NCBI RefSeq assembly: GCF_900114735.1 | Contig: NZ_FOUA01000001.1 | Coordinates: 221,028 to 285,027 of the forward strand | Source of the DNA: Halopseudomonas bauzanensis | Lineage (GTDB): Bacteria > Pseudomonadota > Gammaproteobacteria > Pseudomonadales > Pseudomonadaceae | Direction of reading: 5' to 3' | DNA length: 64,000 bases | Shown: piece after piece, positions 54,553-63,589 of the stretch | How positions within the stretch are numbered: the first letter of the stretch is position 1 | How the letters are laid out: each line of letters starts with the position of its first letter | Translations under genes and position numbers: made by a program | Notes under the pieces: generated by a model | Databases searched by the model: none | The model's input: the letters and a program-made list of their open reading frames with translations, nothing else | What the model was told of the DNA's origin: nothing

Positions 54553-56674
54553 GTCTTTGCATAAACAGGCAGCGTTGTTTGTACCCACGCTGCTGGCCCT
54601 GGCCATTCTCTCGCAGAATGCCCTGGCTGATCGGTACCGTACCACCCAGAGCGATTTTGGCGGCGTGGGGCTGCTGCAGACTCCCACGGCGCGATTTGCC
54701 GATGAAGGTGCTTTCAGCTTCAACGCCAACCGGGTATCGCCCTATAGTCGTTACAGTATTTCTGTCACCCCGCTGCCGTGGCTGGAAGGGACGTTGCGCT
54801 ATACCACGCTCAATAATCGCCGGTATAGCGCATCCGAGGAATTCAGTGGTGATCAGAGCCTGAAGGATAAGGCCATGGACGCCAAGTTCCGGCTGTGGGA
54901 AGAATCCTACTGGATACCCCAGATTGCGCTGGGCTTTGTGGACGTCGGCGGTACAGGTCTGTTCTCCAGTGAATATTTTGTGGCAAACAAACGCTTCTGG
55001 GATCTGGACCTGAGCCTGGGCATCGCCTGGGGTTATCACGGCAATCGGGGCGATATCAGCAACCCCTTCGGCGGCCTGCGCGACAGCGAACGCGCTGGGC
55101 GTGCAGAGGGTGACCGGGGCGGTAATTTCAATACCAGTACCTATTTCAGCGGCCCGGCGGCCTTCTTTGGCGGGGTCGAATACCAGACGCCCTGGGATCG
55201 GCTGCGCCTGAAGGTCGAGATGGAAGGTAACGACTACTCCTCCGAGCCGGGCGACCCGGATTTTGAGGTAGCGGATTCGCGTTTCAATATTGGTGCGGTG
55301 TTCAAGGTCAGAGACGGCATTGATATCAGTGCCGGCTGGGAGCGCGGCAATACCGCGATGATCGGTATCACTTTCAGCACCAACCTGAAAACCGGGCGCG
55401 GGCCGGAAAAGTTTCTCGATCCCGAACCGGAAGCGCGCCGCCCCCTGCCCGCGGGTGTATCCGGGCAAACGGTCGATTGGGCCAACGTCAGCGATCGCCT
55501 GAAAGACAATGCCGGCTTCGAGGTGGAAGAAATCGCCATCAAGGACCGGGAAGTCATCGTTACCGGCGAGCAGACCACCTATCGCAACGAAGCCGAAGGC
55601 GTTACCCGCGCCTCCCGCGTGCTGGACAACAGCCTGGGTGAAGGCACCTACGACTGGTACACCCTGGTCAACAAGCCCCGCGGCATGGCCGTGAGCGAAA
55701 CCAGCATCAACCCGCAGCGGCTGCGCGATTACGAGCAGAATGCCGCCGACACTGAAGACCTGCGCCGCGGCATCGTCAATGCCACACCCAGCGTAGTAAG
55801 CAAGGATGTGGTGCATACCGCTGAGCTGGATAAGTTCGACTGGGGTCTGTCGCTGGGCTACAAGCAGAACATGGGCGGCCCAGACGGGTTCATTCTCTAT
55901 CAGTTCCTGGCTCGCGTTAATGCCGAATACCGCTTCAACCGCAATAACTGGGTGCGCGGTAACCTGGGTGTGAACCTGCTCAACAACTATGACAAGTTCG
56001 AGATGCGCGGCACCAGTAATCTGCCCCAGGTGCGTACGCATATCCGTGAGTACCTGGTGACCTCGGACGTGGTGCTGGAGAACCTGCAGTACACCCATAC
56101 CCGACAGCTGGATCGTGATGTGTATACCATGGCCTATGTTGGTCTGCTGGAGAGCATGTTCGGTGGTGTCGGTGGCGAGGTGCTGTACCGACCCTTCGAT
56201 GCTGGCTGGGCGATCGGTGTGGACGCCAACTGGGTGAAACAACGCGGCTTCCGCCAGAACTTCGACTTCCGCGATTACTCTACCTGGACCGGGCATATCA
56301 CCGGTTATTCCCAGACTCGCTTCTGGGACATCCTCGCCAAAGGCAGCGCCGGTCGCTACCTGGCCGGGGATTACGGTGCCACCCTGGATCTGTCTCGCCG
56401 CTTTGCCAATGGTGTGACCGTGGGGGCCTGGGCGACCAGGACGGATGTATCCTCGGAAGACTTCGGTGAAGGTAGCTTCGACAAGGGGATCTATTTTACC
56501 TTCCCGTTCGATGCCTTCTTCTCCCGGTCAACGACCTCTGCCGGCACCATCGCCTGGAACCCGACCACGCGAGACGGTGGTGCGAGACTGGCGAGGCAGT
56601 ATGGTCTGTACAACATGACCAATGCGCGGAACATTGACCATTTCAATGATGGCTTTGGGTTGATGACGGAGTGA
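54545..56674 (+). CDS. gfcD: GfcD/YjbH family outer-membrane beta-barrel protein
   Basis: A 709-residue exported protein starting at GTG 54545 (E. coli YjbH about 700). Signal peptide to about residue 28 (QNALADRYR). YjbH signatures include FGGVGLLQTPTARFADEGAF near the mature N-terminus, many alternating beta strands, and FMTDAGW-like PFDAGWAIGVDANWVKQRG near residue 560. It is predicted to be a large outer-membrane barrel assisting polysaccharide secretion. Last gene of the export operon. Confidence 0.9.
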   Translation: MSKSLHKQAALFVPTLLALAILSQNALADRYRTTQSDFGGVGLLQTPTARFADEGAFSFNANRVSPYSRYSISVTPLPWLEGTLRYTTLNNRRYSASEEFSGDQSLKDKAMDAKFRLWEESYWIPQIALGFVDVGGTGLFSSEYFVANKRFWDLDLSLGIAWGYHGNRGDISNPFGGLRDSERAGRAEGDRGGNFNTSTYFSGPAAFFGGVEYQTPWDRLRLKVEMEGNDYSSEPGDPDFEVADSRFNIGAVFKVRDGIDISAGWERGNTAMIGITFSTNLKTGRGPEKFLDPEPEARRPLPAGVSGQTVDWANVSDRLKDNAGFEVEEIAIKDREVIVTGEQTTYRNEAEGVTRASRVLDNSLGEGTYDWYTLVNKPRGMAVSETSINPQRLRDYEQNAADTEDLRRGIVNATPSVVSKDVVHTAELDKFDWGLSLGYKQNMGGPDGFILYQFLARVNAEYRFNRNNWVRGNLGVNLLNNYDKFEMRGTSNLPQVRTHIREYLVTSDVVLENLQYTHTRQLDRDVYTMAYVGLLESMFGGVGGEVLYRPFDAGWAIGVDANWVKQRGFRQNFDFRDYSTWTGHITGYSQTRFWDILAKGSAGRYLAGDYGATLDLSRRFANGVTVGAWATRTDVSSEDFGEGSFDKGIYFTFPFDAFFSRSTTSAGTIAWNPTTRDGGARLARQYGLYNMTNARNIDHFNDGFGLMTE

Positions 56675-56696
56675 TCCACTCCGCTCTGCCAACCTC

Positions 56697-56799
56697 TTCG
56701 CGGGCAAGCCTGCTCCCACAGGAAGCGCTCATCCAGCAGCGCTTCAAGCCTAAGCTCGATATTAGAGCAGGCTCTGTGGGAGCGGCTTTGGCCGCGAAG
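56697..56799. repeat. Inverted pair of Pseudomonas REPs
   Basis: TTCGCGGGCAAGCCTGCTCC at 56697 (through CACAG, 56721) faces CTGTGGGAGCGGCTTTGGCC (through GCGAA) at 56774-56799. The two are inverted copies of the REP at 13468. They lie after gfcD and before the VanZ-like gene and could fold into one long hairpin. Confidence 0.8.
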
Positions 56800-56849
56800 C
56801 CTTTCCATCAGCCAACGTCTGCTTTCCGTATTAGGAATTCTCTGCCGCT

Positions 56850-57233
56850 ATGTGGATAAGCCTTTTCCGCCACTGGACCCGCTACCGGCTCCTTTACAAG
56901 ATCCTGTTTTTCTCGGTGCTGTTCCTGGGCATGTATCTCGGCATGCGCCCTGGCCCGCCACCGACGCCATTCAAATTCAACATGATCGATTCCGTCTACC
57001 ACGCCGGTGGCCTGTTCATCTGCACCCTGCTCAGCTACCTGGCCTTCCCCCGGTGGCGCTGGTGGTTGCGTGGCGTACTCATGTTCAGCGTGGGCGTGGC
57101 GGTGGAGTTCGTGCAGTCCTTCCAGCCCACCCGCTCTGCGGACATCCACGATATCTACGCCAACAGCGTGGGGGTGGGAGCCGGGTTGCTGGTAATATTG
57201 GCCTGGCAGTGTTATTCCATGCGCAGGGTGTGA
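56850..57233 (+). CDS. VanZ-like family membrane protein
   Basis: A 127-residue protein with four hydrophobic helices. The VanZ-like pattern is clear: FNMIDSVYHAGGLFICTLLSY, then AVEFVQSFQPTRSADIHDIYANSVGVGAG. Such proteins often lie next to polysaccharide loci; function in Gram-negatives is unknown. It is separated from gfcD by the REP pair, so may be transcribed independently. Confidence 0.85.
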   Translation: MWISLFRHWTRYRLLYKILFFSVLFLGMYLGMRPGPPPTPFKFNMIDSVYHAGGLFICTLLSYLAFPRWRWWLRGVLMFSVGVAVEFVQSFQPTRSADIHDIYANSVGVGAGLLVILAWQCYSMRRV

Positions 57234-57310
57234 CGGCAGGCCGCGTACCATCCCGGCCGGGCCCTATCGCCACTTTTCAAATTCTATTCCGGTCAATAGC
57301 GGGGTAAAAA

Positions 57311-58078
57311 GTGAAAATGACTCAGCAGAATGCAACGTCCGTGGCACTGGTAACAGGAGCTACGTCGGGAATTGGTGTGGAGATCGCCAGGCGGTTGATT
57401 CAGGACGGTCTGCACGTTCTGATTACCGGGCGATCAGATGAGCGCGGGCGTCGGGTCGCTGATGAACTTGGTGAGCGCTGCCGATTCATCCGTGCCGACC
57501 TGAGCCAGCCTGGCGCAGCAGACCGGCTGATCGAGGCAACGCTCGCCGAGTGGGGGCGGCTTGATGTGCTCGTCAATAATGCGGCAATCGACCATACGAA
57601 TGACCTGCTCGCGGTGGGCGAGGAAGAGATTCGCAGTACCTTCGAGACCAACACCTTCGCTCCCATGAACCTTCTGATCGCTGCTGCAAGAACCATGAAG
57701 GCGCAGGGTGAAGGCGGCTCCATCATCAATGTCACCTCACGTCTTGCGAGCATCGGCGTCCCGACCATGGGCGTCTACAGTGCGAGCAAAGGCGCGATGC
57801 TCGCCTTCACCAAGGCTGCTGCCATTGACCTGGCCCCGGAGAACATTCGGGTCAACGCCGTTGCCCCCGGCATGACCCGGACCCCGCTTTATCAGCAGTG
57901 GCTGGATAGCCTGCCAGACCCTGAGGGGGAAGCAGAACGTGTTGCGTCGGCGATTCCCCTGGGGCGCATCGCCGAGTCAAACGATGTTGCCTCGGTCGTG
58001 AGCTTCCTCGCTTCGCCAGACAACTCTTATCTGACCGGGATATCCATTCCCGTCGATGGCGGGTATCTGGCGAAATAG
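57311..58078 (+). CDS. SDR family NAD(P)-dependent oxidoreductase
   Basis: A 255-residue classical short-chain dehydrogenase. Cofactor loop TGATSGIG (15-22), NNAA (89-92), catalytic Ser143, Tyr156 and Lys160 in YSASKGAML, and a C-terminal PVDGGYLAK. GTG 57311 fits GGGGT upstream better than ATG 57317. The substrate is unknown; placement beside a GntR regulator and a TRAP transporter suggests a catabolic step. Confidence 0.85.
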   Translation: MKMTQQNATSVALVTGATSGIGVEIARRLIQDGLHVLITGRSDERGRRVADELGERCRFIRADLSQPGAADRLIEATLAEWGRLDVLVNNAAIDHTNDLLAVGEEEIRSTFETNTFAPMNLLIAAARTMKAQGEGGSIINVTSRLASIGVPTMGVYSASKGAMLAFTKAAAIDLAPENIRVNAVAPGMTRTPLYQQWLDSLPDPEGEAERVASAIPLGRIAESNDVASVVSFLASPDNSYLTGISIPVDGGYLAK

Positions 58079-58081
58079 CTG

Positions 58082-58092
58082 TTGTATAACAA
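58082..58092. promoter_or_regulatory. Candidate GntR (FadR-type) operator
   Basis: TTGTATAACAA (TTGT and ACAA arms) lies 4 bp after the SDR stop and 56 bp before the gntR start. Many FCD-type GntR regulators bind TTGTATACAA-like dyads. A related TTGTACAGT half site lies upstream of dctP at 61965, so the pair could be autoregulatory and operon sites of the same regulator. Confidence 0.4.
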
Positions 58093-58147
58093 TATTACGT
58101 GCTCATGCTATGCTCAAAACCCCCGAGATTTCACTCAATGAGGCGTC

Positions 58148-58852
58148 ATGAGCCCGCATAAGCTCCGAACTGTTTCGGTAGTAGAAGCCATTGCTGAGCA
58201 GCTCAGCGAAGACATCTTCAGCGGGATGTTCCGCCCCGGAGAGACGCTCATCGAAACGCAGCTCGCGGCCCGGTTCGAAGTACCACGACAAACCATTCGC
58301 TCAGCCGTCGTGATGCTCATACATGATGGCATTCTGCGTCGCGAGCCCAACAGGAGTGTTTACATTCCTCGGTTTTCAGAAAGCGATATTCGTGATCTGT
58401 TCGCGGTGCGCCGGCTGATTGAGCTCGAAACAGTCCGTATTCTCACCACTCGGAAGGTGGTGCCGAAAGACGCCGAAAATGCGGTCAGGTTCATGGAAGT
58501 ACTGCGCGACGAAGATGGCTGGGATGAAGTGCTCAAGTTTGACTTCGAGTTTCATCAGGCGCTGATTGCAGCTACCGGCAGCACTCGTCTGCAAAAGTTT
58601 TACCGCAGTATCTCTGCGGAAAAGCGGCTTGCTCTGACCTACTTCCGTTCCAGCCATGAATCACCCAGCGAGATCGCTCGCCAGCACCGTGTGCTGCTGG
58701 ATACCATCCGCGCAGGAGATCCCGACGCCGCAGTCGAAGCATTCAGCGCCCACCTGGATGAGTCCGAAGCTTTTATCGACCAGGTTATACACTCCCAGCA
58801 AAAACAGCCCAGCCCTACCCTGTCATCCTCGGTGAAAGCCGGGAATCCGTAG
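58148..58852 (+). CDS. GntR family (FCD/FadR-type) transcriptional regulator
   Basis: A 234-residue regulator. The N-terminal winged helix (about 10-75) includes FSGMFRPGETLIETQLAARF and PRQTIRSAVVMLIHDGIL. The C-terminal FCD helical domain (about 85-215) has metal/ligand positions in FDFEFHQALIAATGS and ARQHRVLLDTIRAGD. It probably controls the convergent TRAP transporter and catabolic genes, released by their substrate. Confidence 0.88.
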   Translation: MSPHKLRTVSVVEAIAEQLSEDIFSGMFRPGETLIETQLAARFEVPRQTIRSAVVMLIHDGILRREPNRSVYIPRFSESDIRDLFAVRRLIELETVRILTTRKVVPKDAENAVRFMEVLRDEDGWDEVLKFDFEFHQALIAATGSTRLQKFYRSISAEKRLALTYFRSSHESPSEIARQHRVLLDTIRAGDPDAAVEAFSAHLDESEAFIDQVIHSQQKQPSPTLSSSVKAGNP

Positions 58853-58880
58853 CAGCATCGAGGTGTCCTGAACCCCGGGG

Positions 58881-58896
58881 CCCCGCCTCCGCGGGG
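58881..58896. terminator. GC-rich hairpin between convergent gntR and dctM
   Basis: CCCCGC and GCGGGG with a CTCC loop lie between the two convergent stop codons. There is no T run on either side, so it may work as a bidirectional stop only weakly. Confidence 0.4.
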
Positions 58897-58919
58897 GGTA
58901 CCAGGGGTGAGAGAGCAGG

Positions 58920-60200
58920 TTATTTGCCTAACCAGTTGGGCAAAAACATCGAGATCTGCGGCACGTAGGCTATGACGAATAGCATCACGATGAGCGCGGC
59001 CACGAATGGGAGCGCTGCGAGACTCACCTTTTCGATCGAGAGCCCGCTGATCGCACTGGCGACGTTGAGGTTATCCCCCACCGGCGGAGTGGCGAATCCG
59101 ATCATCGACGCCATAATCATGACCACGCCAAAGTGCACCGGGTCCATGCCCATTGCCGTGACCACAGGCACAAGAATGGGGGCAAGAAGGATGATGCCTG
59201 CGATGGTTTCCATGAACATGCCAATGAACACCAGCAGGATCAGGATCACCGCCAGAATCGCCCAGAACGGTACTGGTAGTGCACCGAGAAAATCAGCGAT
59301 GAGCGTGGGGATGCGTTCGAGTGTCAGCACCCTGGCATAGGTCGATGCGGTCGCAATGATGACCAGGATCATCCCCGAGATAAGGAAGGTCGCCTTCAGC
59401 ATTATCGGGATCTGGGTAATCTTCGTCTCACTGTAGATGAGGGCGAGCACCAGGCTGTACGCCACGGCAACACCGGACGCCTCTGTGGGGGTGAAAATGC
59501 CTCCGTAGATGCCGCCAAGCACGACGACGGGCATCAGCAGTGTCCATTTGGCATGCCATAACGCAGCCCGGCGCTCCTTCCAGCTGGCCTTGGGTACATC
59601 ACCACCATAACCGTGCTTCTTCGACATATGGCGGCTCATGAGGTACAGCAGAAGCACGATGGCGAACCCGGGGACAAAGCCCGCCAGGAACAGGTCGCCG
59701 ATTGAGGTGTTCGTGGTGATCCCGTAGATGATGAGCGGAATGCTGGGCGGAATCACGATGCCGATCCCGCCACCAGTGGCCACCAGCCCGGCACTGAACC
59801 CTCGCCCATACCCCTCTCGGATCATCGCTGGGATCATGATGCCGCCAATCGCGGCCACGGTTGCGGGCCCCGAGCCGCTCAACATCGCGAATACTGCTGT
59901 GCCCAGCAAGGTAACTGCCGGCAGGCCACCGGTCATGTGGCCGACGAAGGCTTTCGCCGCATCGATGAGCCTTCGTGAGAGCCCGCCATATTCCATGATG
60001 ACGCCGGAGAGTACGAAGAGCGGGACGGCCAGGAGCGAATAGGAGTCCACCGCGCCGAACATGGTCTGGGTGAGATAGTTGACCGGGACCACTCCGGTAG
60101 CGAGAACAGAGAGTAGCGATGAGATGCCGAGCGCAAACGCAACCGGCATGCCCAGGATAAGCAATATCAGGAAGCTCAGGAAAAGAACGCTGATGCCCAT
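58920..60200 (-). CDS. TRAP transporter large permease DctM
   Basis: A 426-residue polytopic permease (12 or more helices). TRAP-M signatures include LGMPVAFALGISSLL, GSGPATVAAIGGIMIPAM, GIVIPPSIPLIIYGITTNTSIGDLFLAG and GFATPPVGDNLNVAS. It is the ion-coupled transport channel of a TRAP system for an organic acid or similar solute. Its start lies 3 bp from the dctQ stop. Confidence 0.94.
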   Translation of the reverse strand: MGISVLFLSFLILLILGMPVAFALGISSLLSVLATGVVPVNYLTQTMFGAVDSYSLLAVPLFVLSGVIMEYGGLSRRLIDAAKAFVGHMTGGLPAVTLLGTAVFAMLSGSGPATVAAIGGIMIPAMIREGYGRGFSAGLVATGGGIGIVIPPSIPLIIYGITTNTSIGDLFLAGFVPGFAIVLLLYLMSRHMSKKHGYGGDVPKASWKERRAALWHAKWTLLMPVVVLGGIYGGIFTPTEASGVAVAYSLVLALIYSETKITQIPIMLKATFLISGMILVIIATASTYARVLTLERIPTLIADFLGALPVPFWAILAVILILLVFIGMFMETIAGIILLAPILVPVVTAMGMDPVHFGVVMIMASMIGFATPPVGDNLNVASAISGLSIEKVSLAALPFVAALIVMLFVIAYVPQISMFLPNWLGK

Positions 60201-60203
60201 GGG

Positions 60204-60737
60204 TCAGTCTACCTCGGTCTGTGACGGAGGGATGGGTGCAAAGGGTTGCCTGACGATGTCGATGATGGCTCTGGTCGTATGCTGCAATACGCGAAAGGAC
60301 ATCAGCAGCAACCCGAGGGGCAGCCCCAGATAAACAAGATACATGGGGATTTGAGAGGCCGGCGCACGCTGCCCCGTGGTGAACTGCCGATCGACCATGT
60401 CAACCGCGAGTTTCAGCATGAAGATGAGAAATGCGAGCCAGAGTACCAGCACGAAAAGGCGGATGATGCGCTGGGCGAGCGGTACCTTCTTGCCAATCAG
60501 GTCGACGATCACATTGAACCTGACATGCCGCTGGTACTTCACCGCATAGCTTCCGCTGAGATAGACGAACCAGACGAGGGCGTAGCGGGCGATTTCTTCA
60601 GACCAGACTGATGGGTTGTTGAATACATACCGCATGACGACTTGAAAAATGACGAGTGAGGCGAAAACGGTCAATGCCACGGTAGCCAGATAGGTCTCCA
60701 CATGCTCATCGAAGTGCGCATAGATACTTTTGAGCAT
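60204..60737 (-). CDS. TRAP transporter small permease DctQ
   Basis: 177 residues from ATG 60737 (MLKSIYAHFDEHVETYLA); TTG 60746 is an alternative. Four helices. The DctQ motif QVVMRYVFNNPSVWSEEIARYALVW is split here as VVMRYVFN and WSEEIARYALVW. It partners DctM in the inner membrane. It lies 3 bp before dctM and 83 bp after dctP. Confidence 0.92.
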   Translation of the reverse strand: MLKSIYAHFDEHVETYLATVALTVFASLVIFQVVMRYVFNNPSVWSEEIARYALVWFVYLSGSYAVKYQRHVRFNVIVDLIGKKVPLAQRIIRLFVLVLWLAFLIFMLKLAVDMVDRQFTTGQRAPASQIPMYLVYLGLPLGLLLMSFRVLQHTTRAIIDIVRQPFAPIPPSQTEVD

Positions 60738-60820
60738 AGGCAGCAATCCCCCAAGTGCAGAGAAAACAGTGTGCCCCTGCCTGAGGATACTGTCCTTGGC
60801 AGGAGCACATTCAACAGCGA

Positions 60821-61867
60821 CTACTGGATGGCTTCGAGGTAGGTAGTGTTACCTGCTGCCTCAAGAATGGCTTTGAGTTTCCCCGTGTCGACTTTGGATG
60901 CATTCTCCTTGTAGAACGGGATGGCGGAATCGATCCACTGTTGGCGTTCTTCATCGGTCAAGTCGGTTACCGTTCCACCGGCGGCCACGATCTTGGCCCG
61001 GATCTCGTCACTGATAGTCGACTTGAGCGAACGGATCTTCGCTACCATTTCATCTGCAGCATCTCGGATAATCTTTTGATCTTCAGCTGAAAGGCCTTCA
61101 AAGAAGGTCTTGCTGATGAGAATGACCTCGGGATCGTAGATGTGCCTGGTCTCGGTGAGGAAGTGCGCCGGCTCGGTAAACCTTGCCGAGAAGAGTAGCT
61201 CGTACGGGTTTTCAACCCCGTCGACTACACCCTGCTGGAGAGAGGTGAAAACCTCGGGGAAAGGCATGGGGGTTGGCGCTGCGCCGATACTCCGCCAATA
61301 GGCGATATGCATTGGTACCTGCATGGTGCGCAGCTTGATACCCCGCATGTCCTCAGGCGTTCTGACCGTGCCTTTGACCATCGCCAGGTTGCGGAAACCG
61401 TTCTCGCCCCAGCCCAGTGCGATCAAGCCGCTGTTTTCAAGACCGGCAAGCATCTCGTCACCCAGCTCGCTATCGAGGACTTTATATGCGGTCTCGGCAT
61501 CCTCGAAGATGAAGGGAAAGTCGAAGACCTCAAGTGACTTGTCAAAGTTGGCAAGCACACCGACCGAGGGAGCCGTCATCTCGATGTCACCGAACTGCGT
61601 GGCCTCGATCATTTCACGTTCGCCCCCGAGTTGGCTGTCCGGGTAGACCTGCACCTTGATGCGTCCGTCAGAGCGCTCTTCCACAAGCTCAGCGAATAAT
61701 GCGTATCCCTGGTTCTGGGTGTCACCGACCGAAATGACGTTGCCGAATTTAATGGTATAGCTATCGCTTTGCGCAACAGCATGCCCACCCTCACCGCCTG
61801 CCCAGATAGAAAGACCAAGTGCAGCGGCAATACCTACAGCGATAAAACCAGCCTTGCGAATCATCAT
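60821..61867 (-). CDS. TRAP transporter substrate-binding protein DctP
   Basis: 348 residues from ATG 61867 (AGGAG upstream). Signal peptide to about residue 33. DctP family pattern: IKFGNVISVGDTQNQGYALFAELV, KVQVYPDSQLGGEREMIEATQFG, and GIKLRTMQVPMHIAYWRSIGAAPTP with the conserved ligand Arg, then LQQGVVDGVENPYE. It captures the solute in the periplasm for DctQM. The ligand cannot be named. Confidence 0.93.
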   Translation of the reverse strand: MMIRKAGFIAVGIAAALGLSIWAGGEGGHAVAQSDSYTIKFGNVISVGDTQNQGYALFAELVEERSDGRIKVQVYPDSQLGGEREMIEATQFGDIEMTAPSVGVLANFDKSLEVFDFPFIFEDAETAYKVLDSELGDEMLAGLENSGLIALGWGENGFRNLAMVKGTVRTPEDMRGIKLRTMQVPMHIAYWRSIGAAPTPMPFPEVFTSLQQGVVDGVENPYELLFSARFTEPAHFLTETRHIYDPEVILISKTFFEGLSAEDQKIIRDAADEMVAKIRSLKSTISDEIRAKIVAAGGTVTDLTDEERQQWIDSAIPFYKENASKVDTGKLKAILEAAGNTTYLEAIQ

Positions 61868-61964
61868 GAATCTCCTTTTATTAGACTTTGGTGTCCGGAG
61901 TATTTGGTTGATGGATTCCGAGTGTTGGAGCGTTTTTTATCATTGAGGTTGATCCCCAACACCG

Positions 61965-62021
61965 TTGTACAGTAGCACAGCCCCTTTTTGTGGCAACTTG
62001 CCAGCAGGCAATTCAATTGCC
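61965..62021. promoter_or_regulatory. Control region between dctP and the dehydrogenase gene
   Basis: The 216-bp gap holds TTGTACAGT (61965-61973), like half of the candidate operator at 58082, and the perfect odd palindrome GGCAATTCAATTGCC (62007-62021). Both lie upstream of dctP on the minus strand, so they may be regulator sites for dctPQM. No clear promoter hexamers were identified. Confidence 0.35.
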
Positions 62022-62083
62022 CACCTTGCGCCACTCGTTCTGATCTCCTCCCCGGTGGCTCAGGCCACCTGCTGATGTCGCAT

Positions 62084-63565
62084 TTACCGGGTCTCACGCC
62101 TGGCAATATTGTAGTAACGGATCTCCTGATACTCTTCGAGCCCCTCGTGACTTCCCTCTCGCCCGAGACCCGATTGCTTCATTCCACCGAACGGTGCTGC
62201 GGGGTTCGAGGGTACGCCGTTATTGATACCGACCAGGCCGGTCTCCAACTGGTCGGCAACGTTAAGTGCGCGGTCGAGATTCTCGGTAAAGACGTATCCG
62301 GCCAGCCCGAACGGTGTGTCGTTGGCTCGCTGGAGCACCTCTTCCTGCGTGGAGAAGCGGGAGATAGCTGCAACCGGGCCGAAGATCTCTGTGTTGGCGA
62401 TATCTGCGTCGGCCGGCACCCGATCGAGAACCGTCGCCTCGAAGAAGTACCCGGCGTCCCCGGCAGCACGGCCACCGGCGCGCAATTCGGCGCCCCGAGT
62501 GACCGCATCATCTACAAGGCGCTGGAAGTTGTTCACCGCATCGCGGTTGATGACCGGCCCGAGGTCCACGCCCTCGGCGATAGAGTGTCCGAGCACCATC
62601 TGCGACATTCTCTTGCTGAACGCCTCGACGAAGTCGTTGGCAATTCCGTCCTGGACGTAGATGCGGTTGGCCGCGACACAGGACTGCCCGCCATTACGGA
62701 GTTTCGCCAGTATTGCCCCCTCCACCGCCCGTTCGAGGTCGGCGTCGTCGAATACGATAAGTGGTGCGTTACCGCCAAGCTCCATCGAGCTTTTAACGAT
62801 GTTTTTCGCTGCCAGGCCCATGAGCGTGCTGCCTACGCCGGTGGAGCCGGTGAATGAAATCTTGCGCACGCGAGGGTCGCCGAGCACTGCCTCACTGAAG
62901 GCCGATGACTGGGTGGTGGTGACCACGCGCATCAGCTCGCGAGGCACGCCGGCCTCGGCCAGCAATTCAACCGTGAGCAATGTCGTCAGCGGCGTAAGCC
63001 CTGCCGGCTTGATCACCGAGGCGCAACCGGCCGCAATGGCGGGTGCGATCTTGCGGGTGATCATTGCCATCGGGAAGTTCCATGGCGCTATGAGCAGCGC
63101 GAGACCGACCGGTGCACGCTTCGTCAGAATCGTCGAGCCTCCAGCGGGGTTATCCCGGTAGCCTCCAGCCGGACGCAATAGCTCATCCGCATACCACCGC
63201 ACATAATCGGCGGCATACTGCACTTCACCCTGGGCCTCGGCGAGCGTCTTCCCCATCTCACGGCTGATGACGTAGGCAAGCCGCTCCTTGTTGGCGATGA
63301 GCACCAGGTAGGCGTTGTGCAGCGTGTCTGACCGATGGCGCGGCGTCGTCTTCGCCCAGGCTCGGCCAGCTTCGTGAGCAATGGCAACCTGTGCGATGGC
63401 CTCCTCAGGGCTCAAGCTCGGCAGGGTGGCGATGCGCTCTTCGGTCGACGGGTCGAGTACGGCGAACTCCTTCTCGCCCGGTTCGTGATTGCTATAGCCC
63501 GGCAGACTTCGTAGCGCGTCGTCTGAAGCCGCAAGTCGCTCGGCTGAGGGGGTAGGCAGACTCAT
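62084..63565 (-). CDS. Aldehyde dehydrogenase (succinate-semialdehyde dehydrogenase-like)
   Basis: A 493-residue NAD(P) aldehyde dehydrogenase. APWNFPMAMITRKIAPA, the SFTGSTGVG cofactor loop, general base Glu262 in MELGGNAPL and nucleophile Cys296 in NGGQSCVAANR are all present. The closest family pattern is GabD-like semialdehyde dehydrogenases. It probably oxidises the aldehyde made by the adjacent aminotransferase. The operon reads aminotransferase, dehydrogenase, dctP, dctQ, dctM. Confidence 0.9.
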   Translation of the reverse strand: MSLPTPSAERLAASDDALRSLPGYSNHEPGEKEFAVLDPSTEERIATLPSLSPEEAIAQVAIAHEAGRAWAKTTPRHRSDTLHNAYLVLIANKERLAYVISREMGKTLAEAQGEVQYAADYVRWYADELLRPAGGYRDNPAGGSTILTKRAPVGLALLIAPWNFPMAMITRKIAPAIAAGCASVIKPAGLTPLTTLLTVELLAEAGVPRELMRVVTTTQSSAFSEAVLGDPRVRKISFTGSTGVGSTLMGLAAKNIVKSSMELGGNAPLIVFDDADLERAVEGAILAKLRNGGQSCVAANRIYVQDGIANDFVEAFSKRMSQMVLGHSIAEGVDLGPVINRDAVNNFQRLVDDAVTRGAELRAGGRAAGDAGYFFEATVLDRVPADADIANTEIFGPVAAISRFSTQEEVLQRANDTPFGLAGYVFTENLDRALNVADQLETGLVGINNGVPSNPAAPFGGMKQSGLGREGSHEGLEEYQEIRYYNIARRETR

Positions 63566-63589
63566 GATGCTCCGTTCTCCTTGGTTTGC

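Noticed and set aside
54515-56296. A 593-codon minus-strand open frame opposite gfcD
   Set aside because: Antisense shadow of the YjbH-type gene; no family pattern could be seen in it.
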